The notes beneath the pieces were generated by a model that was not told where the DNA came from, searched no databases, and saw only the letters and a program-made list of their open reading frames with translations. A DNA stretch of 64,000 bases from Prevotella melaninogenica (GTDB taxonomy: Bacteria; Bacteroidota; Bacteroidia; Bacteroidales; Bacteroidaceae): NCBI RefSeq assembly GCF_003609775.1, contig NZ_AP018049.1, positions 744,001 through 808,000 on the forward strand, in the 5' to 3' direction. Shown here piece by piece: positions 9,186-17,730 of this stretch. The translations under genes and the position numbers were made by a program. The first letter of the stretch is position 1. Each line of letters opens with the position of its first letter.

Positions 9186-9216
9186 TTTGTGTTACATTTG
9201 CTTTGATGTACCTTTG
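9186..9216 (+). promoter_or_regulatory. Promoter of the 354-aa ATP-grasp-like gene
   Basis: TTTG, exactly 19 bases, then TACCTTTG: a perfect Bacteroidetes promoter, 23 bases before the ATG at 9240. Confidence 0.8.
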
Positions 9217-9239
9217 CACAGCATTAACAAAAGAATTCA

Positions 9240-10304
9240 ATGACATTACACGTATTTAACCCCGAACATGATATAGCATTAGCTTATGATAACAAATACT
9301 TTACAGCTCCACACGCAGGTAGGCAGCTGCGTCATGATTTAGATTATCTGCCAGTCCTCTGGGCAGAGGAAGGCGACTTTGTGCTTGTAGAAAACGTGAA
9401 CTCTGCTCAGCAGCATGCGCTCCGGCTTCAACGTTATGGTAAGCAAGTGCAATTTGTAGATAGAAATGATGTGGAACGTCTGTCAGAACAGATAGATAGA
9501 GTCTTGCCGTGGGGGTGGGACTCTTCTGTTAAGTTTCAGTTGGAACAGATGGGTGTTAGTGGTTCGGTACTACCTGATGATGAGGTGCTTGCTGACATTC
9601 GTAAACTTAGTAATCGTCAGTTTTCTTCTGATGTTTTAAAGGAGTTACAGGGGTGTCTTAATCATCCAATACTGCTGGGTAAGGCTTTCTATGTTGATAG
9701 CCTTTCTGATTTAGAAAATATTCTTAAAGAAAAAGGAAAGATTGTTATTAAGGCTCCTTGGAGTAGTAGTGGGCGAGGAGTGCGCTATATTGATACTGTT
9801 TTGGATGCTGCTTTAGCTAATTGGGCTAAGAATGTAATAAAGACGCAAGGCGGTATTATGATAGAACCTTATTATAATAAGGTGAAGGACTTTGGTGTGG
9901 AATTTTATTCTGATAATGAAGGAGTTCACTATGCAGGCCTATCAGTCTTTCATACTGTTAATGGAGCGTATATCGGTAATAGTCTTGCTGACGAGGAAGA
10001 GAAGCAATCAATTTTGTCAACCTATATATCGAATGAATTATTGATTAAGGTGATATCAACCTTAGAACAGTTGCTTACTGTAAAGTTGAGAGGAGTTTAT
10101 ACTGGTGCGTTAGGTGTTGATATGATGATTGTAGCTGCTGACGAGGACTTTATGCTTCACCCAGTTGTGGAAATCAATCTAAGGCGTACAATGGGGCATG
10201 TTGCCTTGGGTTTGTCTGCTTGGGAAGAACTCCATGACAGAATGATGCGAATAGATTATGATGGATCGCATTATTACCTTCATATAGTCCATAAGGATAG
10301 ATAG
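9240..10304 (+). CDS. ATP-grasp-like conserved protein, 354 aa
   Basis: A conserved Bacteroidales-type protein without an assigned function. The sequence supports an ATP-grasp fold: IVIKAPWSSSGRGV (about residue 170) looks like the ATP-binding lysine strand plus glycine-rich loop, and the C-terminal GVDMMIVAADED followed by VVEINLRRTMGH (about residue 315) places Glu and Asn where ATP-grasp enzymes bind magnesium. The N-terminal FNPEHDIALA is striking and well formed. This suggests a carboxylate-amine or carboxylate-thiol ligase, but the substrates cannot be read from sequence. There is no signal peptide, so it is cytosolic. It has its own promoter and stands alone; a family-1 repeat lies downstream. 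Confidence 0.75.
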   Translation: MTLHVFNPEHDIALAYDNKYFTAPHAGRQLRHDLDYLPVLWAEEGDFVLVENVNSAQQHALRLQRYGKQVQFVDRNDVERLSEQIDRVLPWGWDSSVKFQLEQMGVSGSVLPDDEVLADIRKLSNRQFSSDVLKELQGCLNHPILLGKAFYVDSLSDLENILKEKGKIVIKAPWSSSGRGVRYIDTVLDAALANWAKNVIKTQGGIMIEPYYNKVKDFGVEFYSDNEGVHYAGLSVFHTVNGAYIGNSLADEEEKQSILSTYISNELLIKVISTLEQLLTVKLRGVYTGALGVDMMIVAADEDFMLHPVVEINLRRTMGHVALGLSAWEELHDRMMRIDYDGSHYYLHIVHKDR

Positions 10305-10382
10305 TGTTTGCAATCAAACAATTGTTTACAACAAGGGTATATGAGGTGAAATTAACTCTTGTTTTGCAATGTGTTAATCTAT

Positions 10383-10445
10383 AGCACGAATGGTGTTTGC
10401 CCTTAGCACGAGTGGTGTTAACCCTTAGCACCACATGTGCTGGGC
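10383..10445 (+). repeat. Family-1 palindromic repeat, copy B (three 22-base units)
   Basis: This is the clearest copy. AGCACGAATGGTGTT, AGCACGAGTGGTGTT and AGCACCACATGTGCT start at 10383, 10405 and 10427, separated by seven-base spacers ending CCTT. It sits between two convergent genes. An AT-rich tail to about 10560, ending near TTTACCAA and AGTA, is also recognisable after copy E. The rest of the 10305-10682 spacer shows no gene. Confidence 0.85.
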
Positions 10446-10682
10446 TACAGAATTTTATTAATAAAGGGGATAAAAGGCTTTTGACTGTCATTAATCATAC
10501 TTATAGTAATATACTAATGACAATCTAATGTGAGAAATGTTTACCAAGCGGTAGTATTATACAATAATATTTCCGTAGCGTTGTAAGCTTGTAATTTACT
10601 CGCAAACTCATTCTTATTCAGCTATATGTAGCCGAATAAGATGTGAAATATTGTACTTTAGTTCGTTAAGAGTTTAATAGCC

Positions 10683-10844
10683 TTAGTTGTTATACAACCA
10701 ATAAGCCAATCCTACAACTGCTAAGGCGAAGAATGTCATTACAATCTTCATTACCTTGTTTAATACCTTACGGCGGCGTGCTGCCGATGAAGAAGAAGGT
10801 TTGATACCTCCAGTCTGATAGTCGATGTGCTGATGTCTTGTCAT
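10683..10844 (-). CDS. Small single-pass membrane protein, 53 aa
   Basis: A short reading frame from ATG at 10844 to TAA encodes 53 residues. It has a polar N-terminus (MTRHQHIDYQTGG), a serine run, a strongly basic stretch (AARRRKVLNK) and a C-terminal hydrophobic helix (IVMTFFALAVVGLAYWLY) ending in two Asn. The arrangement fits an inner-membrane protein with a cytosolic basic N-terminus. The frame looks genuine: clean start, good codon use, and a TATCTTTG promoter box just upstream at 10930-10937 on the minus strand, directly after the porin terminator. I do not recognise a family; short basic/TM proteins of this kind are common in Bacteroidales and usually unannotated. Confidence 0.6.
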   Translation of the reverse strand: MTRHQHIDYQTGGIKPSSSSAARRRKVLNKVMKIVMTFFALAVVGLAYWLYNN

Positions 10845-10934
10845 GTTTTAGAGTTTGTACGAGGAGGTCTTTCCGTGAATGGTGTAAAACCTTCGTTTGT
10901 TAATATATATTTACATTAGTTGTGGCAAAGATAC

Positions 10935-10974
10935 AAAAAATCACGGATACAACCTAATGTATCCGTGATTTTTT
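10935..10974 (-). terminator. Bidirectional terminator hairpin after the porin gene
   Basis: An 11-base perfect inverted repeat (TCACGGATACA / TGTATCCGTGA, loop of six) is flanked by A6 on the left and T6 on the right, so it can terminate either strand. It lies 15 bases past the porin stop. Its distal edge runs straight into the TATCTTTG box of the small membrane-protein gene. Confidence 0.9.
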
Positions 10975-10988
10975 AATTTTAATTTATT

Positions 10989-12128
10989 TTAGAATCGGAA
11001 ACTTAATTCTAAGTCAAACATTGAGTAGTTTGGTTTTCCGTTAGGACCATTCATTGAGCGATCGTGAACATGAGAATAAATACCACTTAATGCAAGGGTT
11101 TTGGTGAATTCATAATCAAGGCCTATGTCGTACTGTGTACGCTGTTTTGCTGCACCATCAGATGGCTGATACATATCGTAACGTGCCTTTGCGTGTAGCT
11201 TATTAGGAATAATAGGCGCAATCACGAGTGCATAAACACCTTGAGCCTTGTCGCCATCTGCGCTGAGATTACAGTCAGTTGCAGCAGCTGCGTCTGTATT
11301 GCTAAGTGACTTTGCAAAGGCGTAACCTGTTGAATGAACATACTCAGAACGAATTGTCCAGTCTTTTACTTTGTACTCTGCTGATATGGCATAGCGACGC
11401 TGTTGTAAGCTGCGAACACCATTTATAGTTGCACCTGCGTCATCAAGCCATGAACCCTTACGTGCATAAGAACCAGTCCATCCAAACCAACCTAAGCGCA
11501 TACCTTCTACAGGCATAATCCAAATACCACCAATGATATTCTTCTGTTGGTCAGCATCTCTTACGTTGATACCCTGACCATTAAATACACCTACTTGATA
11601 GTGAACAAGATTTCTACCTGCATTGGTTTTTAGGAAATCACCTTGTATCTGTACACCGATATCACGGCCATTAGAAGGGTGTGCACCTGCTCGATCAGAG
11701 AAGCTTGCCAACTTCAGAACACTTTGAGCTACACTCATAAAGCCTTGGTCGATAGGGTGGATAGGATTGTCAAAGGTAAATGGGTTCTTGAACTGACCTG
11801 CCTTAATACGGAAAAAATCATACTTCTGCCATTCAATGAAGAGGTCAAGTAAACGTGGCGATGCGCCCAGTGTCGATGTGTTACCATTGAATTGTAGCTG
11901 TGCTTTCCAAGCCCAGTCATTAAGAATACGGCCATCAAGTGAAACACGACCTAAGCGGAGGTTGAACGTGTTTGACTTATTGTTGTTCATACCATTGTAT
12001 TGGTACTGAGCAATACCGAAGCCAGACAGTTTTACGTTATTAATCCACTTGGGTACTTCCTGTGCTTCTTGTGCTTTGCCGAGGAGTGAGCATAGCATCA
12101 TTGCTGATAGGATAATTGTTTTTCTCAT
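10989..12128 (-). CDS. Outer-membrane porin, phosphate-selective porin O/P-like
   Basis: A 379-residue outer-membrane beta-barrel protein. The N-terminus is a signal peptide (KTIILSAMMLCSLLGKAQ). The rest is alternating hydrophobic/polar strands with features of the Porin_O_P family, for example LRLGRVSLDGRILNDWAWKAQLQF and FRIKAGQFKNPFTFDNP near residues 55-120, and it ends in aromatic FDLELSFRF, as barrel proteins do. It probably admits anions or small solutes; true phosphate selectivity cannot be told from sequence. It is monocistronic, with a perfect promoter upstream and a strong hairpin terminator downstream. Confidence 0.85.
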   Translation of the reverse strand: MRKTIILSAMMLCSLLGKAQEAQEVPKWINNVKLSGFGIAQYQYNGMNNNKSNTFNLRLGRVSLDGRILNDWAWKAQLQFNGNTSTLGASPRLLDLFIEWQKYDFFRIKAGQFKNPFTFDNPIHPIDQGFMSVAQSVLKLASFSDRAGAHPSNGRDIGVQIQGDFLKTNAGRNLVHYQVGVFNGQGINVRDADQQKNIIGGIWIMPVEGMRLGWFGWTGSYARKGSWLDDAGATINGVRSLQQRRYAISAEYKVKDWTIRSEYVHSTGYAFAKSLSNTDAAAATDCNLSADGDKAQGVYALVIAPIIPNKLHAKARYDMYQPSDGAAKQRTQYDIGLDYEFTKTLALSGIYSHVHDRSMNGPNGKPNYSMFDLELSFRF

Positions 12129-12188
12129 AACTTTATGAATTTAGGTAATGATAATATTTTTAGGTTGATAACTCGGCTGTTAACGATG

Positions 12189-12219
12189 CAAAGATAGTAT
12201 TTTATCAAATACTAACAAA
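12189..12219 (-). promoter_or_regulatory. Promoter of the porin gene
   Basis: The minus strand reads TTTG, exactly 19 bases, TATCTTTG, matching the consensus perfectly; the leader to the ATG at 12128 is about 55 bases. Confidence 0.8.
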
Positions 12220-12294
12220 ATATTATGCTGTTTTTGTCATGCCTTTTTCTTGGTAATAGCTGGTGATATGGACTGTCTATATATATAAGGTGGA

Positions 12295-12353
12295 ATTGCC
12301 TACTATATCAGTCGTAGGGAAGGATAATCCTTTGGGCTGGTATAGCAGGCAAT
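12295..12353 (-). terminator. Long inverted repeat downstream of rlmD
   Basis: Two 17-base arms (12295-12311 and 12337-12353) pair with 15 matches. It lies 25 bases after the rlmD stop and could end that transcript, but no T-run follows on the minus strand, so this is less certain than the other terminators. Confidence 0.4.
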
Positions 12354-12378
12354 CTTAAAAAATATAGTTAATTAGTTT

Positions 12379-13803
12379 TTATCGTTTCTCCAATAAGACA
12401 ACGTTTTCAACGTGCGGAGTATGTGGGAACATGTCTACTGGTTGAACAGCAGAAACCTTATAATCAACGTCAAGTAAAGCAAGGTCGCGTGCCTGTGTTG
12501 CAGGATTACAACTGACATAAACGATTCGCTTTGGACTTGCGCCAAGGATAACGTTTACAACGTCTGGGTGCATACCTGCACGTGGAGGATCGGTGATGAT
12601 AACATCTGGACGGCCATGCTCGCTGATAAAGTCTTCTGTCAGAATGTCTTTCATGTCGCCTGCATAGAAGAGCGTATTATCAATCTTGTTAACCTCAGAG
12701 TTTACTTTTGCATCTTCTATCGCCTCTGGAACGTATTCAATACCAATGACTTTCTGTGCCTTCTTAGCTACGAAGTTAGCAATAGTTCCTGTACCAGTGT
12801 AGAGGTCATATACGAGTTCGTTGCCTGTAAGGTTTGCAAATTCTCGTGCAACAGAATAGAGATGATATGCCTGTTCAGTATTGGTCTGATAAAAACTCTT
12901 TGGACCTACCTTGAACCTCAAGTCTTCCATCGTCTCAAAGATATGATCATTACCTTTGAAAAGTGTAAGCTCAAGGTCGTTAAAAGTATCGTTACCTTTC
13001 TGATTGTCAACGTAGAAGAGCGAAGTGATTTGTGGGAATCGGTCTGCAATATGCTGCATCAAAGCCTTTGCACGCTCGTCGTCTCCCTCCTCGTCATAAT
13101 GGAACTGTACAAGTACCATCCATTCGCCAGTGTTAGAGTTGCGCACCATAATATGACGTAATAAGCCATGCTGTGCACGGATATCGTAGAACTTCATGCC
13201 AGTGCTGAGTGCATAGTCACGAATATCTTTGCGAATCTCGTTGCAAAGGTCATCCATCAACCAGCATTTCTCAATAGGATATACCTTGTCGAAGGCTCCT
13301 GTAATATGGAAGCCAATTGCTCCTTCTGCCAAACCAACACCTTCTGGAAGAGCCTTTAACTCCTCTTCTGTATACCAACGCTTATTAGCACAGCCGAATT
13401 CGAGTTTATTTCGGTATTCTCTGGTGTGTACCGAACCCATAATTGGGCGAAACTCAGGAAGTTCCACCTTTCCAATACGGCTGAGTTGGTCATATACCTG
13501 CTGCTGCTTTGCTTTCAGTTGCTCATCGTAAGGAAGGTTTTGCCACTTACATCCACCGCAGATGCCAAAGTGTTCGCACATAGGCTCCTGGCGTACAGTG
13601 CTTTTGCTGATGAAACGGATAACTGTAGCCTCGCAATAACTACGCTTCTTCTTGCGTACCTGAAGATCAACTACATCCCCTGGTACAACAAAATGAACAA
13701 AGATAACTTTATCGTCAACGTGTGCAACACATTTACCTTCGGCAGCCACAGCTTCTATTGTGACATTCTCCAGAATGGGTAATGGCTTTCTTTTTCTACT
13801 CAT
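12379..13803 (-). CDS. rlmD: 23S rRNA (uracil-5-)-methyltransferase, RlmD/RumA type
   Basis: A 474-residue SAM-dependent enzyme that makes 5-methyluridine in RNA. The N-terminal TRAM-like domain (residues 1-65) is followed by the iron-sulfur ligands CEHFGICGGCKW, and the C-terminal Rossmann domain has YDLYTGTGTIANF, the DPPRAGMHPDVV motif and the catalytic SCNPATQARDL. I chose the ATG at 13803 (MSRKRKPLPI) and not the longer in-frame start at 13920, because the TAACTTTG promoter box at 13825 lies inside that extension and because family members start near here. Whether the target is U1939 or another position (Bacteroidetes often have two paralogues) cannot be decided. It is divergent from ppdK. 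Confidence 0.9.
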   Translation of the reverse strand: MSRKRKPLPILENVTIEAVAAEGKCVAHVDDKVIFVHFVVPGDVVDLQVRKKKRSYCEATVIRFISKSTVRQEPMCEHFGICGGCKWQNLPYDEQLKAKQQQVYDQLSRIGKVELPEFRPIMGSVHTREYRNKLEFGCANKRWYTEEELKALPEGVGLAEGAIGFHITGAFDKVYPIEKCWLMDDLCNEIRKDIRDYALSTGMKFYDIRAQHGLLRHIMVRNSNTGEWMVLVQFHYDEEGDDERAKALMQHIADRFPQITSLFYVDNQKGNDTFNDLELTLFKGNDHIFETMEDLRFKVGPKSFYQTNTEQAYHLYSVAREFANLTGNELVYDLYTGTGTIANFVAKKAQKVIGIEYVPEAIEDAKVNSEVNKIDNTLFYAGDMKDILTEDFISEHGRPDVIITDPPRAGMHPDVVNVILGASPKRIVYVSCNPATQARDLALLDVDYKVSAVQPVDMFPHTPHVENVVLLEKR

Positions 13804-13824
13804 AATCTGTTTTGTATTTCGGTG

Positions 13825-13832
13825 CAAAGTTA
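13825..13832 (-). promoter_or_regulatory. -7 box of rlmD
   Basis: The minus strand reads TAACTTTG 22 bases before the chosen ATG. No TTTG lies at the ideal upstream spacing. The box decides between the two possible rlmD starts. Confidence 0.55.
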
Positions 13833-13934
13833 CTAATTTTTTCCCGTTTGCAGTCTGCTTGATAGTTTTTATCAGGTCTGTGTTCGCCAACAAAGTGAAA
13901 ATGTAAGGTGAGGATAGCAATTTTTATAGAAAAG

Positions 13935-13966
13935 TTTGCTACTTTGCCTATTTATTGGTATATTTG
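13935..13966 (+). promoter_or_regulatory. Promoter of ppdK
   Basis: TTTG, 20 bases, TATATTTG, with about 41 bases to the ATG at 14008. Confidence 0.7.
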
Positions 13967-14007
13967 CACTATAGAAAATAACTAAAATTCATTATCATTT
14001 TTAACTT

Positions 14008-16734
14008 ATGAGCGAAAAGAGAGTTTATACCTTTGGTAATGGTACGGCTGAAGGTAAGGCCGACATGAGAAATCTCCTTGGTGGCAAGGGTGCCAATCTG
14101 GCTGAGATGAATCTTATCGGTGTTCCTGTTCCTCCAGGCTTTACAATTACCACTGATGTATGTACTGAGTATTATGAGAAAGGTAAAGAGACTGTAGTAG
14201 GCTTGCTGAAGGCAGAAGTAGAGAATAGTGTTAAGCACGTAGAAAGCTTGATGAATTCAACCTTTGGTGATCCAGCTAATCCTCTCCTGATGAGTGTACG
14301 TTCTGGTGCACGTGCTTCAATGCCAGGTATGATGGATACAATTCTCAATCTTGGTCTTAATGATGCTGTGGTTGCAGGATTAATTGAAAAGACGGGTAAC
14401 GAGCGTTTTGCTTACGATAGCTACCGTCGTTTTGTACAGATGTACGGTGATGTTGTTTTGGGTATGAAGCCTGTAAACAAGGAAGACATTGATCCATTTG
14501 AGGCAATTATTCAGCAGGTTAAGGCTGAGCGTGGCATTAAGCTCGACAGCGAGATGACTGTTGAAGATTTGAAGCAGCTTGTAGCTCTTTTCAAGAAGGC
14601 TATCAAGGAGCAGACAGGTAAGGACTTCCCAGATGATCCAATGGAACAGTTGTGGGGTGCTATTTGTGCTGTGTTCGATTCATGGATGAACGAGCGTGCT
14701 ATCCTCTATCGTAAGATGGAAGGTATTCCACAGGAGTGGGGTACAGCAGTAACCGTTCAGGCAATGGTATTTGGTAACATGGGTGAGTCATCTGCGACTG
14801 GTGTTTGCTTCTCTCGTGATGCTGGTACTGGTGAGAACCTCTTCAATGGTGAGTACCTTATCAATGCGCAGGGTGAGGACGTTGTTGCAGGTATCCGTAC
14901 ACCACAGCAGATTACAAAGGAGGGTTCACTTCGTTGGGCTGCACAGCAGAATATTGATGAGGAGACTCGTGCTACTAAGTATCCTTCAATGGAAGAGGCT
15001 ATGCCAGAGTTGTACAAGCAGCTTTATGCAGTACAGGATAAGTTAGAGAAGCACTACCATGATATGCAGGATATGGAGTTCACTGTACAGGAAGGTAAGC
15101 TTTGGTTCCTCCAGACTCGTAATGGTAAGCGTACAGGTACTGCAATGGTTAAGATTGCTATGGATCTGCTCCATGAGTGTGAGATTGATGAGAAGACAGC
15201 GCTTATGCGTTGTGAGCCAAACAAGCTCGATGAACTTCTCCACCCAGTATTTGATAAGGAAGCATTGGCACAGGCTCATGTCTTGACACGTGGTTTGCCA
15301 GCTTCTCCTGGTGCTGCAAGCGGTCAGGTAGTATTCTTTGCTGATGACGCTACAAAGTGGCATGAGGATGGCCGTCAGGTTATCATGGTTCGTATCGAAA
15401 CATCTCCAGAGGACCTCGCAGGTATGTCTGCTGCTGAGGGTATCTTGACAGCTCGTGGCGGTATGACTTCACACGCAGCCGTTGTGGCACGTGGTATGGG
15501 TAAGTGTTGTGTCAGTGGTGCTGGTGCTATCATGATCGACTACAAGGCACGTACTTTGGAGATTGACGGAACAATTATCCGTGAGGGTGACTATATCTCA
15601 TTGAACGGTTCTACAGGTGAGGTTTATCTTGGTGAGGTGAAGACTCGCCCTGCTGAGGTGACAGGTGACTTCGCTGAGCTGATGGATCTTTGTAAGAAGT
15701 ATAGTAAGTTGGTTGTTCGTACCAACGCAGATACTCCACACGATGCAGAGGTAGCAAGTAACTTTGGTGCTGTTGGTATTGGTCTTTGTCGTACAGAGCA
15801 CATGTTCTTCGAGAACGAGAAGATTAAGGCTATGCGTGAGATGATTCTCGCAAACAGCACAGAGGAGCGTGAGAAGGCTCTTGATAAGCTCTTGCCTTAT
15901 CAGAAGCAGGATTTCTATGGTATCTTGAAGTGTATGGACGGTATGCCAGTTAACATCCGTCTGCTCGATCCTCCTTTGCATGAGTTTGTTCCACACGATC
16001 TTAAGGGTCAGGAGGTAATGGCTGAGGAAATGGGCGTAAGCGTTCACTTTATCCAGAGCCGTGTAAGCGCACTTTCTGAGAGCAACCCAATGTTGGGTCT
16101 TCGTGGTTGCCGTTTGGGTAACACATTCCCAGAGATTACTGCTATGCAGACTAAGGCTATCCTCGGTGCTGCTGTTCAGTTGAAGAAGGAAGGCTTTAAT
16201 CCTAAGCCAGAGATTATGGTACCATTGGTAGGTATTGTTAATGAGCTTGACATTCAGGAGAGCATCATTCGCAAGACTGCAAATAAACTCTTCAAGAAGG
16301 AAGGTGTCGAGGTTGAGTTCAAGGTGGGTACAATGATTGAGATTCCTCGTGCTGCTTTGACAGCTGATGTTATTGCACAGAAGGCAGAATACTTTAGCTT
16401 CGGTACAAATGACTTGACTCAGATGACCTTCGGTTATAGCCGTGACGATATCGCAAGCTTCTTGCCAAGCTACTTGGAGAAGAAGATTCTCGATGTTGAC
16501 CCATTTCAGGTTCTCGACCAGAAGGGTGTTGGTCAGTTAATTCAAATGGGTGTTGAGAAGGGCCGCAAGACTCGCAAGAACCTAAAGTGTGGTATCTGTG
16601 GTGAGCATGGCGGTGAGCCAAGTTCTGTTAAGTTCTGCCATCGTGTAGGTCTTAACTACGTGAGCTGCTCTCCATTCCGCGTGCCTATCGCAAGACTTGC
16701 GGCGGCACAAGCAGTGGTTGAAGAAATGAAGTAA
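14008..16734 (+). CDS. ppdK: Pyruvate, phosphate dikinase
   Basis: A 908-residue enzyme that interconverts pyruvate, ATP and Pi with phosphoenolpyruvate, AMP and PPi. The N-terminal ATP-grasp domain starts with LLGGKGANLAEM and contains VRSGARASMPGMMDTILNLG. The central phosphohistidine domain has GGMTSHAAVVARGMGK, with the catalytic His near residue 492. The C-terminal TIM-barrel has GLCRTEHMF and FSFGTNDLTQMTFGYSRDD plus CGICGEHGG. Length and order are normal. With nifJ it sets the PEP/pyruvate node of anaerobic metabolism. It has its own promoter, a hairpin terminator and strongly biased codons, suggesting high expression. Confidence 0.97.
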   Translation: MSEKRVYTFGNGTAEGKADMRNLLGGKGANLAEMNLIGVPVPPGFTITTDVCTEYYEKGKETVVGLLKAEVENSVKHVESLMNSTFGDPANPLLMSVRSGARASMPGMMDTILNLGLNDAVVAGLIEKTGNERFAYDSYRRFVQMYGDVVLGMKPVNKEDIDPFEAIIQQVKAERGIKLDSEMTVEDLKQLVALFKKAIKEQTGKDFPDDPMEQLWGAICAVFDSWMNERAILYRKMEGIPQEWGTAVTVQAMVFGNMGESSATGVCFSRDAGTGENLFNGEYLINAQGEDVVAGIRTPQQITKEGSLRWAAQQNIDEETRATKYPSMEEAMPELYKQLYAVQDKLEKHYHDMQDMEFTVQEGKLWFLQTRNGKRTGTAMVKIAMDLLHECEIDEKTALMRCEPNKLDELLHPVFDKEALAQAHVLTRGLPASPGAASGQVVFFADDATKWHEDGRQVIMVRIETSPEDLAGMSAAEGILTARGGMTSHAAVVARGMGKCCVSGAGAIMIDYKARTLEIDGTIIREGDYISLNGSTGEVYLGEVKTRPAEVTGDFAELMDLCKKYSKLVVRTNADTPHDAEVASNFGAVGIGLCRTEHMFFENEKIKAMREMILANSTEEREKALDKLLPYQKQDFYGILKCMDGMPVNIRLLDPPLHEFVPHDLKGQEVMAEEMGVSVHFIQSRVSALSESNPMLGLRGCRLGNTFPEITAMQTKAILGAAVQLKKEGFNPKPEIMVPLVGIVNELDIQESIIRKTANKLFKKEGVEVEFKVGTMIEIPRAALTADVIAQKAEYFSFGTNDLTQMTFGYSRDDIASFLPSYLEKKILDVDPFQVLDQKGVGQLIQMGVEKGRKTRKNLKCGICGEHGGEPSSVKFCHRVGLNYVSCSPFRVPIARLAAAQAVVEEMK

Positions 16735-16755
16735 TTTCTTAGAAATATAGTATAT

Positions 16756-16800
16756 TAGGCGGTGTATCACGTGTTTACGTAGGTATACCGCCTATTTGTT
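16756..16800 (+). terminator. Terminator of ppdK
   Basis: Arms TAGGCGGTGTATC and GGTATACCGCCTA pair with two mismatches, followed by a T-rich stretch, about 20 bases after the ppdK stop. Confidence 0.75.
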
Positions 16801-16920
16801 TACGTAAATCTTTATTAAAAAGTCTTTTGTGTAAGTTGACACAAATAGTTTAAAAAGTGAAATATAAACTTACCAACTATTGATGTCCGGTAAACCTTTT
16901 TCAGATATAAAAGTTAAGGG

Positions 16921-16951
16921 CTGAGATCCTCTCTCGGATTTCAGTTTTTTT
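16921..16951 (+). terminator. Orphan hairpin with seven-T tail
   Basis: CTGAgATCC and GGATttCAG form a stem around TCTCTC and are followed by seven T. It is 120 bases beyond the ppdK terminator with no gene in between, so it may end a small RNA or be a backup terminator. The rest of the 16735-17730 spacer holds a family-2 repeat and no gene I can support. Confidence 0.55.
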
Positions 16952-17233
16952 GTGGTTCTTTCGTTAAATGCGTGGATGCTTTTCGTATAGCTTTAACGGA
17001 AAAACCGAGGTTATTCATTAAACAAAAATATAGTTAAGACTGTCAATTGTCTATTCTATTATCACCTTCCAACACCGCCATCTTTTTTCATTTTAATACT
17101 TCAAAAATGTAGATAAGGCTCTGAAAAATCATTACATAATTCAGAATGAAATATCTATAAATAAAGATAAAAACACGTGTAAAAAGCAAGTTTGCAACTA
17201 GCAGAAAATCAGTTGGTTATATAGATGTGAAAG

Positions 17234-17293
17234 AAAAGGTGCTTAATTGGTCTTCAAAAGGGCGTTAGTAACACTCCAGAAGAGCATCTTTTG
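17234..17293 (-). repeat. Family-2 repeat, copy a (inverted)
   Basis: Read on the minus strand it matches copies b and c: AAAAGATGC, a CTTTTGAAG core and AATTAAGCACCTTTT. On the plus strand AAAAG, AAAAG and AGAAG fall at 17234, 17256 and 17278, an exact 22-base period. Similarity to copy c continues past the core (CAACTGATTTTCTGCTAGTT against CAATTGATTTTATGATAGTT). Confidence 0.75.
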
Positions 17294-17691
17294 CAAGTCA
17301 ATTAGGTGTCTTTTCGCAGGCAAAAGAGCATGTGTTGGTTTTGAGTCGCATGAAAATAGTTTACAGATATTGATTGATAAGAAAATAAACTGTTTGTAGA
17401 AGACAACAAGACGTGCTAATGGATAGACATATTTTAATTTGTCTTTTCTACATTATATCTTGTAGTTTATCCCTTTTATATAAACCTAATGGGATATAAT
17501 CTATCCATTTAGCGGAATAACAAAAAAGTGCTGCGGAATTAAGATGTTAGCTTACCAATGTTTGATTTGATATTAATATTTTTGAGCGATACTACTTTCA
17601 AGCCATAGAAACTTATTCCTTTACGTGTGATATAGAACCAAAATTGCGTTAAATTCCAGCTCTTTATATAGTCTTTTTCCTTTTTTTGAGT

Positions 17692-17699
17692 TATCTTTG
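17692..17699 (+). promoter_or_regulatory. -7 box of the M3 peptidase gene
   Basis: TATCTTTG lies 31 bases before the ATG. No well-placed TTTG is seen upstream, so the assignment rests on the -7 box alone. Confidence 0.5.
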
Positions 17700-17730
17700 T
17701 AAATTAAATTAAGAGAAAGCAAAAAAAGAA

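Noticed and set aside
10383..10445. CRISPR-like array
   Set aside because: Units are palindromic and spacers only seven bases, nearly constant between units, with just two or three units per locus and no cas genes.
12568..13161. 197-codon open frame antisense to rlmD
   Set aside because: It is entirely within rlmD, has unusual Cys-rich composition and matches no family.
13804..13920. N-terminal extension of RlmD
   Set aside because: A TAACTTTG promoter box lies within it and family members start with the TRAM-like domain at 13803.
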